Assembly (NCBI GenBank): GCA_027013765.1
Contig: JALWGG010000059.1
Span: 1-6,219, forward strand
DNA: 6,219 nucleotides
Reading direction: 5' to 3'
From: Acidilobaceae archaeon
GTDB taxonomy: Archaea; Thermoproteota; Thermoprotei_A; Sulfolobales; Acidilobaceae
In this document: in pieces, positions 1 through 5,121 of the stretch
Layout: each line of letters starts with the position of its first letter
Position numbering within the stretch: the stretch's first letter is position 1
Notes under the pieces: model-generated
The model's database searches: none
Seen by the model: only the letters and a program-made list of their open reading frames with translations
Told to the model about the DNA's origin: nothing
Position numbers and translations under genes: made by a program

Positions 1-147
1 ATTACATTGAGTATAACGCTTGAAGGCTCAGATATAGACTTCGACGAGGTTGAGAGGAAGCTTGAAGAACTTGGCTGTGTAATACATAGTATAGACCAGG
101 TCGTCACTGGGAAGAGGATAGTCGAGGAGCCAGACCTTGAGGACTAG
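1..147 (+). CDS. DUF211 family protein, C-terminal fragment (5' end outside window)
   Basis: Frame 1 is open from the first base to a TAG at 145-147 and encodes the last 48 residues of a protein. The fragment has the C-terminal pattern of the archaeal DUF211 family, small (about 90-100 residue) ferredoxin-like-fold proteins: a beta strand (ITLSITLEG), an acidic ID-F-DEVE helix, then ELGCVIHSIDQVVTGKR. The V/I-I-H-S-I-D-x-V-V-x-G-K-R signature is what I recognise. The family has no established enzymatic function, so I assign none. About half the protein, including the start, lies left of the window. The stop overlaps the stop of the convergent gene on the other strand: the four bases CTAG at 144-147 serve as both stop signals. 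This end is AT-rich compared with the right half of the window. Confidence 0.85.
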   Translation: MTLSITLEGSDIDFDEVERKLEELGCVIHSIDQVVTGKRIVEEPDLED

Positions 148-1031
148 GCCAGCTTTACCAAGCCTGACATCATGTTAGAGCATCCACGCTCCACCTGACT
201 CCTCACCAGTTCCCCCCATATTGATGATAGGGGGAGGCCCTCCATCCTCTTAATCCTCTTTAACACGTTATCGGCCTCTGCATCTTCAACTCCTATAAGG
301 TATAGTAGGTGGTGGGATGTATCCTGCTTCTCTACAATCTTCAACCCCTCCAGGCCCAGGCACCTGGCAAGGATTATGATCATTGATGCCAGCTTAGTTA
401 CGGGAACACTCTTATATATGGTCTCTATTCCATGCCTGGTGACATATTTCAAGATCTCATTGTTATTCTCCAGGTGCCTTACACCAGTAACCTTGATCCC
501 CTCCTCTTCAGCCTTCATCTTGAGCCACTCAACCCTCTCATAACTTGCCATACTGTTGGCCTTCGCCACGATCTCTATCTCACCCGACTCCGGGAGGTAG
601 AGGTGGTTGCTGTATGTCACGCCGACCTCTGCTAGCAGCCCATTTTCAAGGGTCTCGATATAGCGTTGCTGTAGCCTCGACACCAGTGCAACCGGGAAGA
701 GGCTGGGCACCACTACTGAGAGGCCCCAGCCTGATGCTAGGGAGGATTCTATGAGTCTAACGAGTCTATCAGCTCTTTGAGTTGATCCTGATAGTGGTTC
801 ATACTCATAGATATTTATCCTGTGCTTCTCTGCTATCGAGTCTAGTATTGATTGTATAATGGGTACCTCATCTATGCTCGGCATGCTAAGGCTCTTGACG
901 AGTAGGCTTATCACGGGTTTAAAGCCTCCAGGGGTCCAGGACTCGTTTATAGTTATGTCGATCCCGAGGATCCTGGTCTTACCCATATATTCTATGCATG
1001 CTCTACTGCATGTATAATCCCTATCCCCCAT
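144..1031 (-). CDS. Conserved-looking hypothetical protein, 295 aa, family not recognised
   Basis: This ORF has a well-supported start: GGAGGT at 1045-1040 lies 8 bases before the ATG at 1031, and the gene begins 27 bases after the upstream UPF0148 gene ends, so the two are probably cotranscribed. I recognise no domain. The protein is soluble-looking, with no signal peptide and no clear membrane helix, although residues 215-230 (ASMIIILARCLGLEGL) are hydrophobic. Visible features are a beta-like segment after an internal Met16 (RILGIDITI, 20-28), a strand at 104-110 (LSVVVPS), an acidic/basic helix around 165-180, and a C-terminal part with HHLLYLIGVEDAEAD at 240-254. Cysteines at 8, 12, 224 and 284 do not form an obvious metal site. 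Met16 is an alternative start giving 280 residues, but the Shine-Dalgarno position favours Met1. GC is about 49% by hand count over 181-1020, lower than its neighbours to the right. Confidence 0.75.
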   Translation of the reverse strand: MGDRDYTCSRACIEYMGKTRILGIDITINESWTPGGFKPVISLLVKSLSMPSIDEVPIIQSILDSIAEKHRINIYEYEPLSGSTQRADRLVRLIESSLASGWGLSVVVPSLFPVALVSRLQQRYIETLENGLLAEVGVTYSNHLYLPESGEIEIVAKANSMASYERVEWLKMKAEEEGIKVTGVRHLENNNEILKYVTRHGIETIYKSVPVTKLASMIIILARCLGLEGLKIVEKQDTSHHLLYLIGVEDAEADNVLKRIKRMEGLPLSSIWGELVRSQVERGCSNMMSGLVKLA

Positions 1032-1039
1032 ACCGTCAT

Positions 1040-1045
1040 ACCTCC
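1040..1045 (-). promoter_or_regulatory. Shine-Dalgarno site of the 295-aa hypothetical gene
   Basis: The minus strand reads GGAGGT, complementary to the conserved 3' end of archaeal 16S rRNA, 8 bases before the ATG at 1031-1029. It decides the start in favour of Met1 over the internal Met16 and fits translation of an internal operon gene. Confidence 0.7.
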
Positions 1046-1058
1046 AGGCGTATAGGGG

Positions 1059-1451
1059 CTATCCCGGCCCTTCCCCGGATCCCCCGGACTTATGCTCCTC
1101 CTGCTGCTTTCTAAGTAGCTTCACCTCCTCAATAATCTTTACAATTCTTAGCAGCTTCTCAACCCTATCGGGGTCCTGGAGGTCCTCGCCCCTAAGCCTC
1201 AGCACTATACTATGTTCAAGCGCCCTGAGGACCTCATCCACCTCCACCTCCCTAGCCTCCGCCTCGCTGGAGACTATTACAACCTTGCCGTGGACCGGGC
1301 AGACTATATCACCGTTCCTCATCCTGAAGAGGGGAAGCCCGTCCAGGGGGCAGGTTTCCTGGAGCATTGCGGCACCCTGCATGAGGAGGGATGCCATCTT
1401 CTTCACTATCCCTGGATCCCTTGTATAGTCCTCGTGAGCCAAACCCGGCAC
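1059..1451 (-). CDS. UPF0148 family zinc-ribbon protein (SSSCA1/ZNRD2-like)
   Basis: This 130-residue protein has the layout of archaeal UPF0148 proteins, relatives of the human autoantigen p27 (SSSCA1/ZNRD2). An N-terminal helix (residues 15-31, VKKMASLLMQGAAMLQE) leads into a zinc-ribbon-like core at 34-55 (CPLDGLPLFRMR, then GDIVCPVHG). A charged, probably helical C-terminal part (67-120) and a Gly/Ser/Glu tail follow. The molecular role of the archaeal family is unknown. Family zinc ribbons normally carry CPxCG twice; here the second position of each knuckle is Asp37 and His54, so the putative ligand set is C34/D37/C51/H54. The start is taken as GTG at 1451. A TTG three codons further in (after GGGTG) is possible, and the shared core is unaffected. 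It is the first gene of a probable two-gene unit, driven from the divergent promoter region it shares with kptA. Confidence 0.82.
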   Translation of the reverse strand: MPGLAHEDYTRDPGIVKKMASLLMQGAAMLQETCPLDGLPLFRMRNGDIVCPVHGKVVIVSSEAEAREVEVDEVLRALEHSIVLRLRGEDLQDPDRVEKLLRIVKIIEEVKLLRKQQEEHKSGGSGEGPG

Positions 1452-1455
1452 CCTT

Positions 1456-1463
1456 GATATATT
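1456..1463 (+). promoter_or_regulatory. Candidate TATA box for kptA
   Basis: GATATATT on the plus strand lies 38-45 bases before the TTG at 1501. A start site about 25 bases downstream (near 1486) would leave a leader of about 15 bases. It sits inside the inferred start region of the opposite gene, so the two divergent promoters would interleave. The evidence is spacing and AT-richness only. Confidence 0.35.
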
Positions 1464-1479
1464 CCTTGTGGTTGTGCAA

Positions 1480-1488
1480 GTTATATAG
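1480..1488 (-). promoter_or_regulatory. Candidate TATA box for the UPF0148/hypothetical operon
   Basis: The minus strand reads CTATATAAC across this stretch. A TATA box centred near 1484 would place transcription start about 25 bases on, near 1458, only a few bases before the GTG at 1451. That fits the leaderless or near-leaderless first genes common in crenarchaea. The element is nearly symmetric (TTATATAG on the plus strand) and could also act for kptA if kptA starts downstream of 1501. This is inference from sequence only. Confidence 0.4.
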
Positions 1489-1500
1489 CTAGGGTCGGCT

Positions 1501-2142
1501 TTGGGGAGCGCTGCTAGGGGTCTAGCCTTATGCAGTGATGGCAGGATAGTGGAGGATCCAGGCCTGTGTAGGGGTGGTGTTGTAGAACACCTGGATCCAG
1601 GGAGTAGGGTTAGGTTGAGTAAGAGGATGACCCTTATCCTAAGGCATGACCCGTGGAGGTATGGTATATCACTGGATGAAGGTGGGTGGGCTAGCCTGGA
1701 TGAGCTGGTTAACGCGTTGAGACGGGACTTCCCATGGGTTAGGGAGTGGCATGTCGTGGGAATTATAATCCATGACCCTAAGGGGAGGTTCGAGCTTAGG
1801 GGTGGCAGGGTTAGGGCTAGGTATGGGCATAGCTTCAGGGTCGAGGTGGAGCCTTTCCCGGGCGAGCCGCCCGAGGTCCTCTACCATGGAACGTCCCTCG
1901 AAAGCCTTAGCAGTATACTATCTCGTGGCATATTGCCTATGAAGCGGGTCTACGTGCATCTGACCGATAATATAAGTGATGCGGTGGAGACTGGGAGAAG
2001 GCATGGAAGAAGGGTTGCCGTGTTAATGGTTTCCAGTAGGTGTCTGGAGAGGTATGGGTTGAGGCCTAGGAGGGTTGGAAAGAGCGTCTATATAGTTGAG
2101 CGTGTACCCCCTGAATGCATCACGGTTCATAGGGTCGTCTAG
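1501..2142 (+). CDS. kptA: RNA 2'-phosphotransferase (Tpt1/KptA family)
   Basis: KptA/Tpt1 enzymes use NAD+ to remove an internal 2'-phosphate from RNA, giving ADP-ribose 1'',2''-cyclic phosphate. Family motifs appear in order: VRLSKRMTLILRHDP (37-51, with the catalytic Arg48-His49 pair), GWASLDEL (62-69), HDPKGRFEL (91-99, Arg96), ARYGHS (106-111), YHGTS (128-132), VYVHLT (150-155), and GRRHG (165-169, Arg167 the likely fourth essential residue). All expected active-site residues are present, so the enzyme should be active. The closest pattern I recall is the Aeropyrum KptA. The 36 residues before the core, with Cys11 and Cys23, may be a decayed zinc knuckle. The start is uncertain: TTG 1501 follows an in-frame stop at 1486, and GTG 1549 is the main alternative (198 residues). 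The stop shares CTAG with the convergent gene. Confidence 0.95.
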   Translation: MGSAARGLALCSDGRIVEDPGLCRGGVVEHLDPGSRVRLSKRMTLILRHDPWRYGISLDEGGWASLDELVNALRRDFPWVREWHVVGIIIHDPKGRFELRGGRVRARYGHSFRVEVEPFPGEPPEVLYHGTSLESLSSILSRGILPMKRVYVHLTDNISDAVETGRRHGRRVAVLMVSSRCLERYGLRPRRVGKSVYIVERVPPECITVHRVV

Positions 2143-2636
2143 CTGGTCCTGGCCAGCTTCGGGTCATAGTATATAGTCATCCTCTTCAGCGAGTCCAGCA
2201 CTCTCCTCATGTACCCTGTCACCTCGTGTTCAGGCAGCACCCTGGACGCGGCCTTCAACACGTATTGTTTTGTGATGTTATATTTCTTGAATCGCTCGTT
2301 TAGCTCCTTCCATTTTATCCCCTTCAAGCCCTCCTCAAGCCTTGGATTGCGTGGGAGGAGACCTGCAAGCATTAGCACTGCTATTATCGGGTAGCCTATG
2401 TATCCCCTGAACCTTGTCCCATTATCGTCGCTGTATGCATAGAGTACCTGGTTGAAGGAGTCCTGGGGGAGTGCTACTATTACATTGTAGGTTCTATCGC
2501 CCATGCTGGATTGCACCGATGCTATTATCCTCTTATCAGTCCTCCTCAGAGTTATCCTTCCATCCCCTATCGCCCCCGCTGCCTCCAGGACCTTTATGTC
2601 GGGGGGCATGTGTAGCTTCCTGGCCACCCTCCACAC
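2139..2636 (-). CDS. Hypothetical protein, 165 aa, family not recognised
   Basis: I do not recognise this protein. It looks like a genuine small soluble protein: MPPDIKVLEAAGAIGDGR (10-27), a strand-rich section to about residue 57, a hydrophobic helix-like segment GYPIIAVLMLAGLLP (81-95), and a basic helical C-terminus (105-155). There is no signal peptide, cysteine cluster or catalytic motif. Start choice is open: GTG at 2636, immediately after an in-frame TAG, or ATG at 2609 (156 residues, beginning at the proline-rich MPPDIKV); neither has a good Shine-Dalgarno sequence. Its 5' end overlaps the coding tail of the DUF309 gene by 101 bases (74 with the ATG), in another frame on the same strand, so it is probably translated from the same transcript. 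Its stop codon shares CTAG with kptA. Confidence 0.72.
   Translation of the reverse strand: MWRVARKLHMPPDIKVLEAAGAIGDGRITLRRTDKRIIASVQSSMGDRTYNVIVALPQDSFNQVLYAYSDDNGTRFRGYIGYPIIAVLMLAGLLPRNPRLEEGLKGIKWKELNERFKKYNITKQYVLKAASRVLPEHEVTGYMRRVLDSLKRMTIYYDPKLARTS
2141..2158. other. Inverted repeat at the kptA / hypothetical convergent junction
   Basis: AGCTGG at 2141-2146 pairs with CCAGCT at 2153-2158; an extra T-G wobble in the plus-strand RNA would give seven pairs around a four-base loop. It begins within the kptA stop codon and also covers the last codons of the opposite gene, so it would fold in either transcript. No T-run follows on either side, so it is not a standard archaeal terminator. 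It may mark a 3' end or may be chance. Confidence 0.4.
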
Positions 2637-3153
2637 CTAGTATATACCCTATGTCTATGCAGGGTATTATGTCGCTCCTTACACCCTGCCATGCCTTCTC
2701 AAGCTCGCCCTCGACGCACTCTATATCGATCCCGTTGGCCTTGATTGTTGAGAGGATCCTGCGGGCCTTATCCGGCCAGCCCTCCTGTAGTTTAGCCATT
2801 GCGGCTACCGTCTTTATCAGGGCCTTTATCCTATCCCTGGCAGGGGGTTCCGTGTTCCTCCACTCCTCCTCAAGGAGCTCGTGGGCCTCCCAGTACCTCT
2901 CCTCCCCCAGTAGCTCTAGGAGGTTCTTGGGGCCGCGGTCTATGATGGCTCCCAGCTTCCTCAGGGCTTCAATCAGCTCTCGGGGGTTGGGGGTGGTTGC
3001 ATCCACCTCGATCCTCTTAGTGGATACCCTCACATTAACCCCAATCGTGTTTGGGGCCTCACGCTTGATATACTCCCTAATGTGCTGGGCGTCGGCTGGC
3101 TTGTAGCCTCTTGTATTCCTTACATGTATTATCAGCCTCTCTGCACCACTCAT
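2536..3153 (-). CDS. DUF309 domain protein with an extra N-terminal domain
   Basis: The middle of the protein (about residues 79-139, counted from the ATG) matches the all-helical DUF309 domain: LLELLGEERYWEAHELLEEEWR with the invariant-looking H91-E92 and W98, then DRIKALIKTVAAMAKLQEG, then KARRILSTI. DUF309 has no firmly assigned biochemical role. Residues 5-72 form a separate alpha/beta domain with a DxR-rich pattern (ERLIIHVRNTRGYKP, then VNVRVSTKRIEVDATTPNP) that I cannot name. The C-terminal 30 residues are Gly/His/Lys-rich, of low complexity, and lie where the gene overlaps the next one. I prefer the ATG at 3153 because GGAGGGTG at 3169-3162 is 8 bases ahead of it; a TTG at 3171 would add six residues. 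The gene is divergent from the endonuclease gene and probably cotranscribed with the 165-residue gene. Confidence 0.82.
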   Translation of the reverse strand: MSGAERLIIHVRNTRGYKPADAQHIREYIKREAPNTIGVNVRVSTKRIEVDATTPNPRELIEALRKLGAIIDRGPKNLLELLGEERYWEAHELLEEEWRNTEPPARDRIKALIKTVAAMAKLQEGWPDKARRILSTIKANGIDIECVEGELEKAWQGVRSDIIPCIDIGYILGVEGGQEATHAPRHKGPGGSGGDRGWKDNSEED

Positions 3154-3199
3154 GCCTTTAACACCCTCCAACCCGCCTATGGGTTAATGGTGGCGGTTG
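3154..3199. promoter_or_regulatory. Divergent intergenic region, DUF309 gene / endonuclease subunit
   Basis: These 46 bases separate two divergent start codons and must carry or overlap both promoters. CTTTAAC at 3156-3162 is a weak TATA-like element for the plus-strand gene (start site predicted near 3185). CATTAACCCA on the minus strand (3188-3179) is an equally weak candidate for the DUF309 gene. GGTG at 3189-3192 is a plausible ribosome site 7 bases before the ATG at 3200. No strong operator-like symmetry was seen. Confidence 0.3.
3162..3169 (-). promoter_or_regulatory. Shine-Dalgarno site of the DUF309 gene
   Basis: The minus strand reads GGAGGGTG, 8 bases before the ATG at 3153. The same spacing is seen before the 295-residue gene and before the TadC-like gene, which supports this ATG over the TTG at 3171. 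Confidence 0.55.
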
Positions 3200-3685
3200 A
3201 TGGTTAAGGCCGTTGCAAGGATTGACGGTGGGAGTGTTGTAGTAGATAACTGTATGGAGCCGGTTTTCTGCAGGTCTCTTGAGAGAGACGGCTACCTCGT
3301 GAATAGGGTCCTAGACCCGCTTGAGGCGTCATACCAGTGTATCATGGATGGTATCAGGATTGATGGGGGCACTGGGTGGGGGTGTGCCTTGGATATAGCC
3401 ATGGCTACGGGTGTCAGTATCCAGGTCCTCATAGTCTACATAGACCTTAGGAGGAGGGGGCGGAAGCCTAGGAACGGTGCCAGGGAGAGGACCTTATGGG
3501 TTGAGTGGGGCTCCAGGAGGTATGAATTCCTGATTCTTGAAGAGGGAGACGTGTTCACCTTCAAGGAGCTGGGGGAGTGGAGTAGGCTAGCTGCCGGGGA
3601 CGGGTATATCCCTGTACTCGCCATAGTGGATAGGGTTGGCGGGGTCACGTATTATGAGGCTAGGGTTGTGGAGGAGATCTCATAA
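3200..3685 (+). CDS. tRNA-splicing endonuclease, non-catalytic structural (beta) subunit
   Basis: Archaeal splicing endonuclease cuts bulge-helix-bulge introns from pre-tRNA; in crenarchaea it is usually an alpha2-beta2 tetramer. This 161-residue protein follows the EndA layout: an N-terminal part with LVNRVLDPLEASYQCIMDG (33-51, the family's 'L-x-P-x-EA-x-Y' segment), then the C-terminal nuclease fold with VYIDLRRRGRKPR (79-91), YEFLILEEGDVFTFKELGEW (108-127) and VLAIVDRVGGVTYYEARVV (139-157). The catalytic Tyr-His-Lys triad is missing: the usual KFG-x-DF-x-x-Y segment is replaced, Arg106/Arg107 stand where the His is expected, and Gly135/Tyr136 near the Lys site. That marks it as the structural subunit; the catalytic alpha subunit must be elsewhere. 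The ATG at 3200 is preferred to the adjacent TTG at 3197. Its TAA overlaps the stop of the convergent secretion gene by 6 bases. Confidence 0.8.
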   Translation: MVKAVARIDGGSVVVDNCMEPVFCRSLERDGYLVNRVLDPLEASYQCIMDGIRIDGGTGWGCALDIAMATGVSIQVLIVYIDLRRRGRKPRNGARERTLWVEWGSRRYEFLILEEGDVFTFKELGEWSRLAAGDGYIPVLAIVDRVGGVTYYEARVVEEIS

Positions 3686-5107
3686 GAGTAGTAGGATTAT
3701 GGCCGATACAAGGCTGGGTATGAGGGACGGGGTTCTCCCCCTATAAACGATCACCGCTGGTAGCGGTGCTAGGGGTGCGGATGCACGTAACACGCTGTAG
3801 ACCCACTCTACACCCTGCTGGGCTATCCCACTGGAGGCGGCTGCTTCCTCTATGAGCCTGCCAGTGTATATGCCTAGCCCTATAGCTACTATAGCCAGTA
3901 TGCTGTGGACTAGTGCATGGATCCTGGTTGACTTTATTGCCGTTGATACCTCTTCAAGCACGCTCGATATTGTTGATATGGCGGTGCTTGCACCCAGCTT
4001 ACCCGCTATCCTCACAGCCGATGTCAGGGCCTCCACTAGCTTGCTGGCCGCTCCCTCAGCCTCCTTTAGGTGCTTCTCATAATCCCCCCGGTACTTCGCT
4101 GCTTCGCCAGCCATCCTTAGCCCCCTTATACCACGTTCCATGCTCCTACTGATCCTTCTCCACCAGTACTCGCCTACTATACTGGCAGCTGCGAGTAGTA
4201 GGATTGCTGGCGGTATCCTGTTGGTGTAGAGGAGTATCGACGCTGCCAGGGGGGCTGCTAGTAGTATGATGGTTATGTAGCTGGGGGGCCTGGGCTCCCC
4301 CATTTCTGGCCTCGCCATTAATAGTATTCCTGCCCCTGTCAGGGGGGCTAGCACAGCTATAACCCCTAGGGGGCCCAAGCCCTGGCCTGTTAGTATTGTC
4401 ACTGGTGTCAGTGCAGACACTGCTATTATAGCGGTCACTACCGCCTCTGATACAAGGTTGCCGAGCTCTGTATACCTCTTCCAGTACTCCCTTATCGTTG
4501 ATAGTGCATGGTTTAGTAGGGAGACCGTGATCTGGCTCCTGGAGGCGCCTAGGCTCTGGGCCGCTATGTAATCCTTCAGCACCATGCTAAGCTTCTTGGA
4601 GGGTGTTGTATCTGCTAGCCTCCTCAGGGCCCTTAGGGGGTCCTCTCCCGCGTCTAGTAGCGCTTGTAGCCTCTCAGCCTCCCCCTGCATCCGCTTGAAT
4701 ACGCTTGCTGGCAGGTCCTTGATCAGGTCTGCAATGTATCTAGGTGTGTGGGTGTAGGGTAGCAGGTATGCTAGTAGAAGTGGGACCTCCTGGTCTACCC
4801 CGTATGCCCTTATACTCCTCCACATGCCCGCGGCGATGTAGCTTGCTGGGACCGCTAGTAGGGGTGCCAGGAGTACTAGTACAGCTGCTACATGGTTGTA
4901 TAGTAATAGTGGGGCCCCGATTATGGGTGCTACTAGTAATATCCTGGACAGGATTTCTATGAGCCTCCTAGCCCTCCTATAACTGCTGGGCGGGAGGTCC
5001 TCCCTAACCAGTACACGGGCCAGGAGGGACTTATACCTTGTAACCAGCCCCGTGTAGCCTCTGTAGAGGGCCTCCTGCAGCCTCGCGGGGGCCTCTCCAA
5101 GATCCAT
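3680..5107 (-). CDS. Type IV pilus/archaellum-like membrane platform protein (TadC/FlaJ/GspF-like)
   Basis: This 475-residue polytopic protein is the expected partner of the assembly ATPase encoded just before it. In the family it anchors the ATPase to the membrane and couples ATP hydrolysis to pilin or archaellin insertion. Visible architecture: an N-terminal cytoplasmic part; hydrophobic segments near 54-70 and 73-94; a large cytoplasmic helical domain at 105-215 resembling T2SSF; four hydrophobic segments at about 220-240, 246-266, 277-295 and 298-313; a second cytoplasmic helical domain at 314-395 with a charged stretch (YRGDYEKHLKEAEG); then segments near 396-416, 442-456 and 460-475. 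The protein ends in LLLL. Its ATG overlaps the ATPase stop (TAATG), with GGGGTG 8 bases upstream. It may be the last gene of the operon, since a convergent gene begins at its stop. No pilin or prepilin peptidase is in view, so the appendage type is undetermined. Confidence 0.85.
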   Translation of the reverse strand: MDLGEAPARLQEALYRGYTGLVTRYKSLLARVLVREDLPPSSYRRARRLIEILSRILLVAPIIGAPLLLYNHVAAVLVLLAPLLAVPASYIAAGMWRSIRAYGVDQEVPLLLAYLLPYTHTPRYIADLIKDLPASVFKRMQGEAERLQALLDAGEDPLRALRRLADTTPSKKLSMVLKDYIAAQSLGASRSQITVSLLNHALSTIREYWKRYTELGNLVSEAVVTAIIAVSALTPVTILTGQGLGPLGVIAVLAPLTGAGILLMARPEMGEPRPPSYITIILLAAPLAASILLYTNRIPPAILLLAAASIVGEYWWRRISRSMERGIRGLRMAGEAAKYRGDYEKHLKEAEGAASKLVEALTSAVRIAGKLGASTAISTISSVLEEVSTAIKSTRIHALVHSILAIVAIGLGIYTGRLIEEAAASSGIAQQGVEWVYSVLRASAPLAPLPAVIVYRGRTPSLIPSLVSAIILLLL

Positions 5108-5121
5108 TATATGGACACCCC
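5105..5121 (-). promoter_or_regulatory. Translational coupling site: Shine-Dalgarno and TAATG stop/start overlap
   Basis: GGGGTG at 5121-5116 lies inside the end of the ATPase gene, 8 bases before the ATG at 5107. That ATG shares its A with the ATPase TAA stop. The arrangement suggests ribosomes pass from the ATPase to the membrane protein, keeping the two subunits in proportion. Confidence 0.65.

Noticed and set aside
144..200. A terminator after the DUF211 gene.
   Set aside because: No T-run or strong stem is present; only a 4-bp AGGC/GCCT pairing at 146-165 was found, too weak to report.
219..228. TTGATGATAG, resembling the C box of a C/D guide RNA.
   Set aside because: The first base does not fit the RUGAUGA consensus, it lies inside a coding region, and I could not place a paired D, C' and D' box at guide-RNA spacing.
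1799..1827. Four G-runs on the plus strand with a TTAGGG unit, resembling a G-quadruplex or telomere-like repeat.
   Set aside because: It lies in the most conserved part of kptA (the RARYGHS region) and comes from Gly and Arg codons (GGG, AGG); one loop is 8 bases long. Coding constraint explains it.
2471..3106. 211-codon open frame on the plus strand opposite the DUF309 gene.
   Set aside because: Its translation is Ser/Pro/Leu-rich without domain features, while the minus strand encodes a recognisable DUF309 domain with a Shine-Dalgarno site.
3364..3384. Dense G-runs in the endonuclease subunit gene, possible quadruplex.
   Set aside because: Only three runs of three or more G are present, and they encode a Gly-rich loop.
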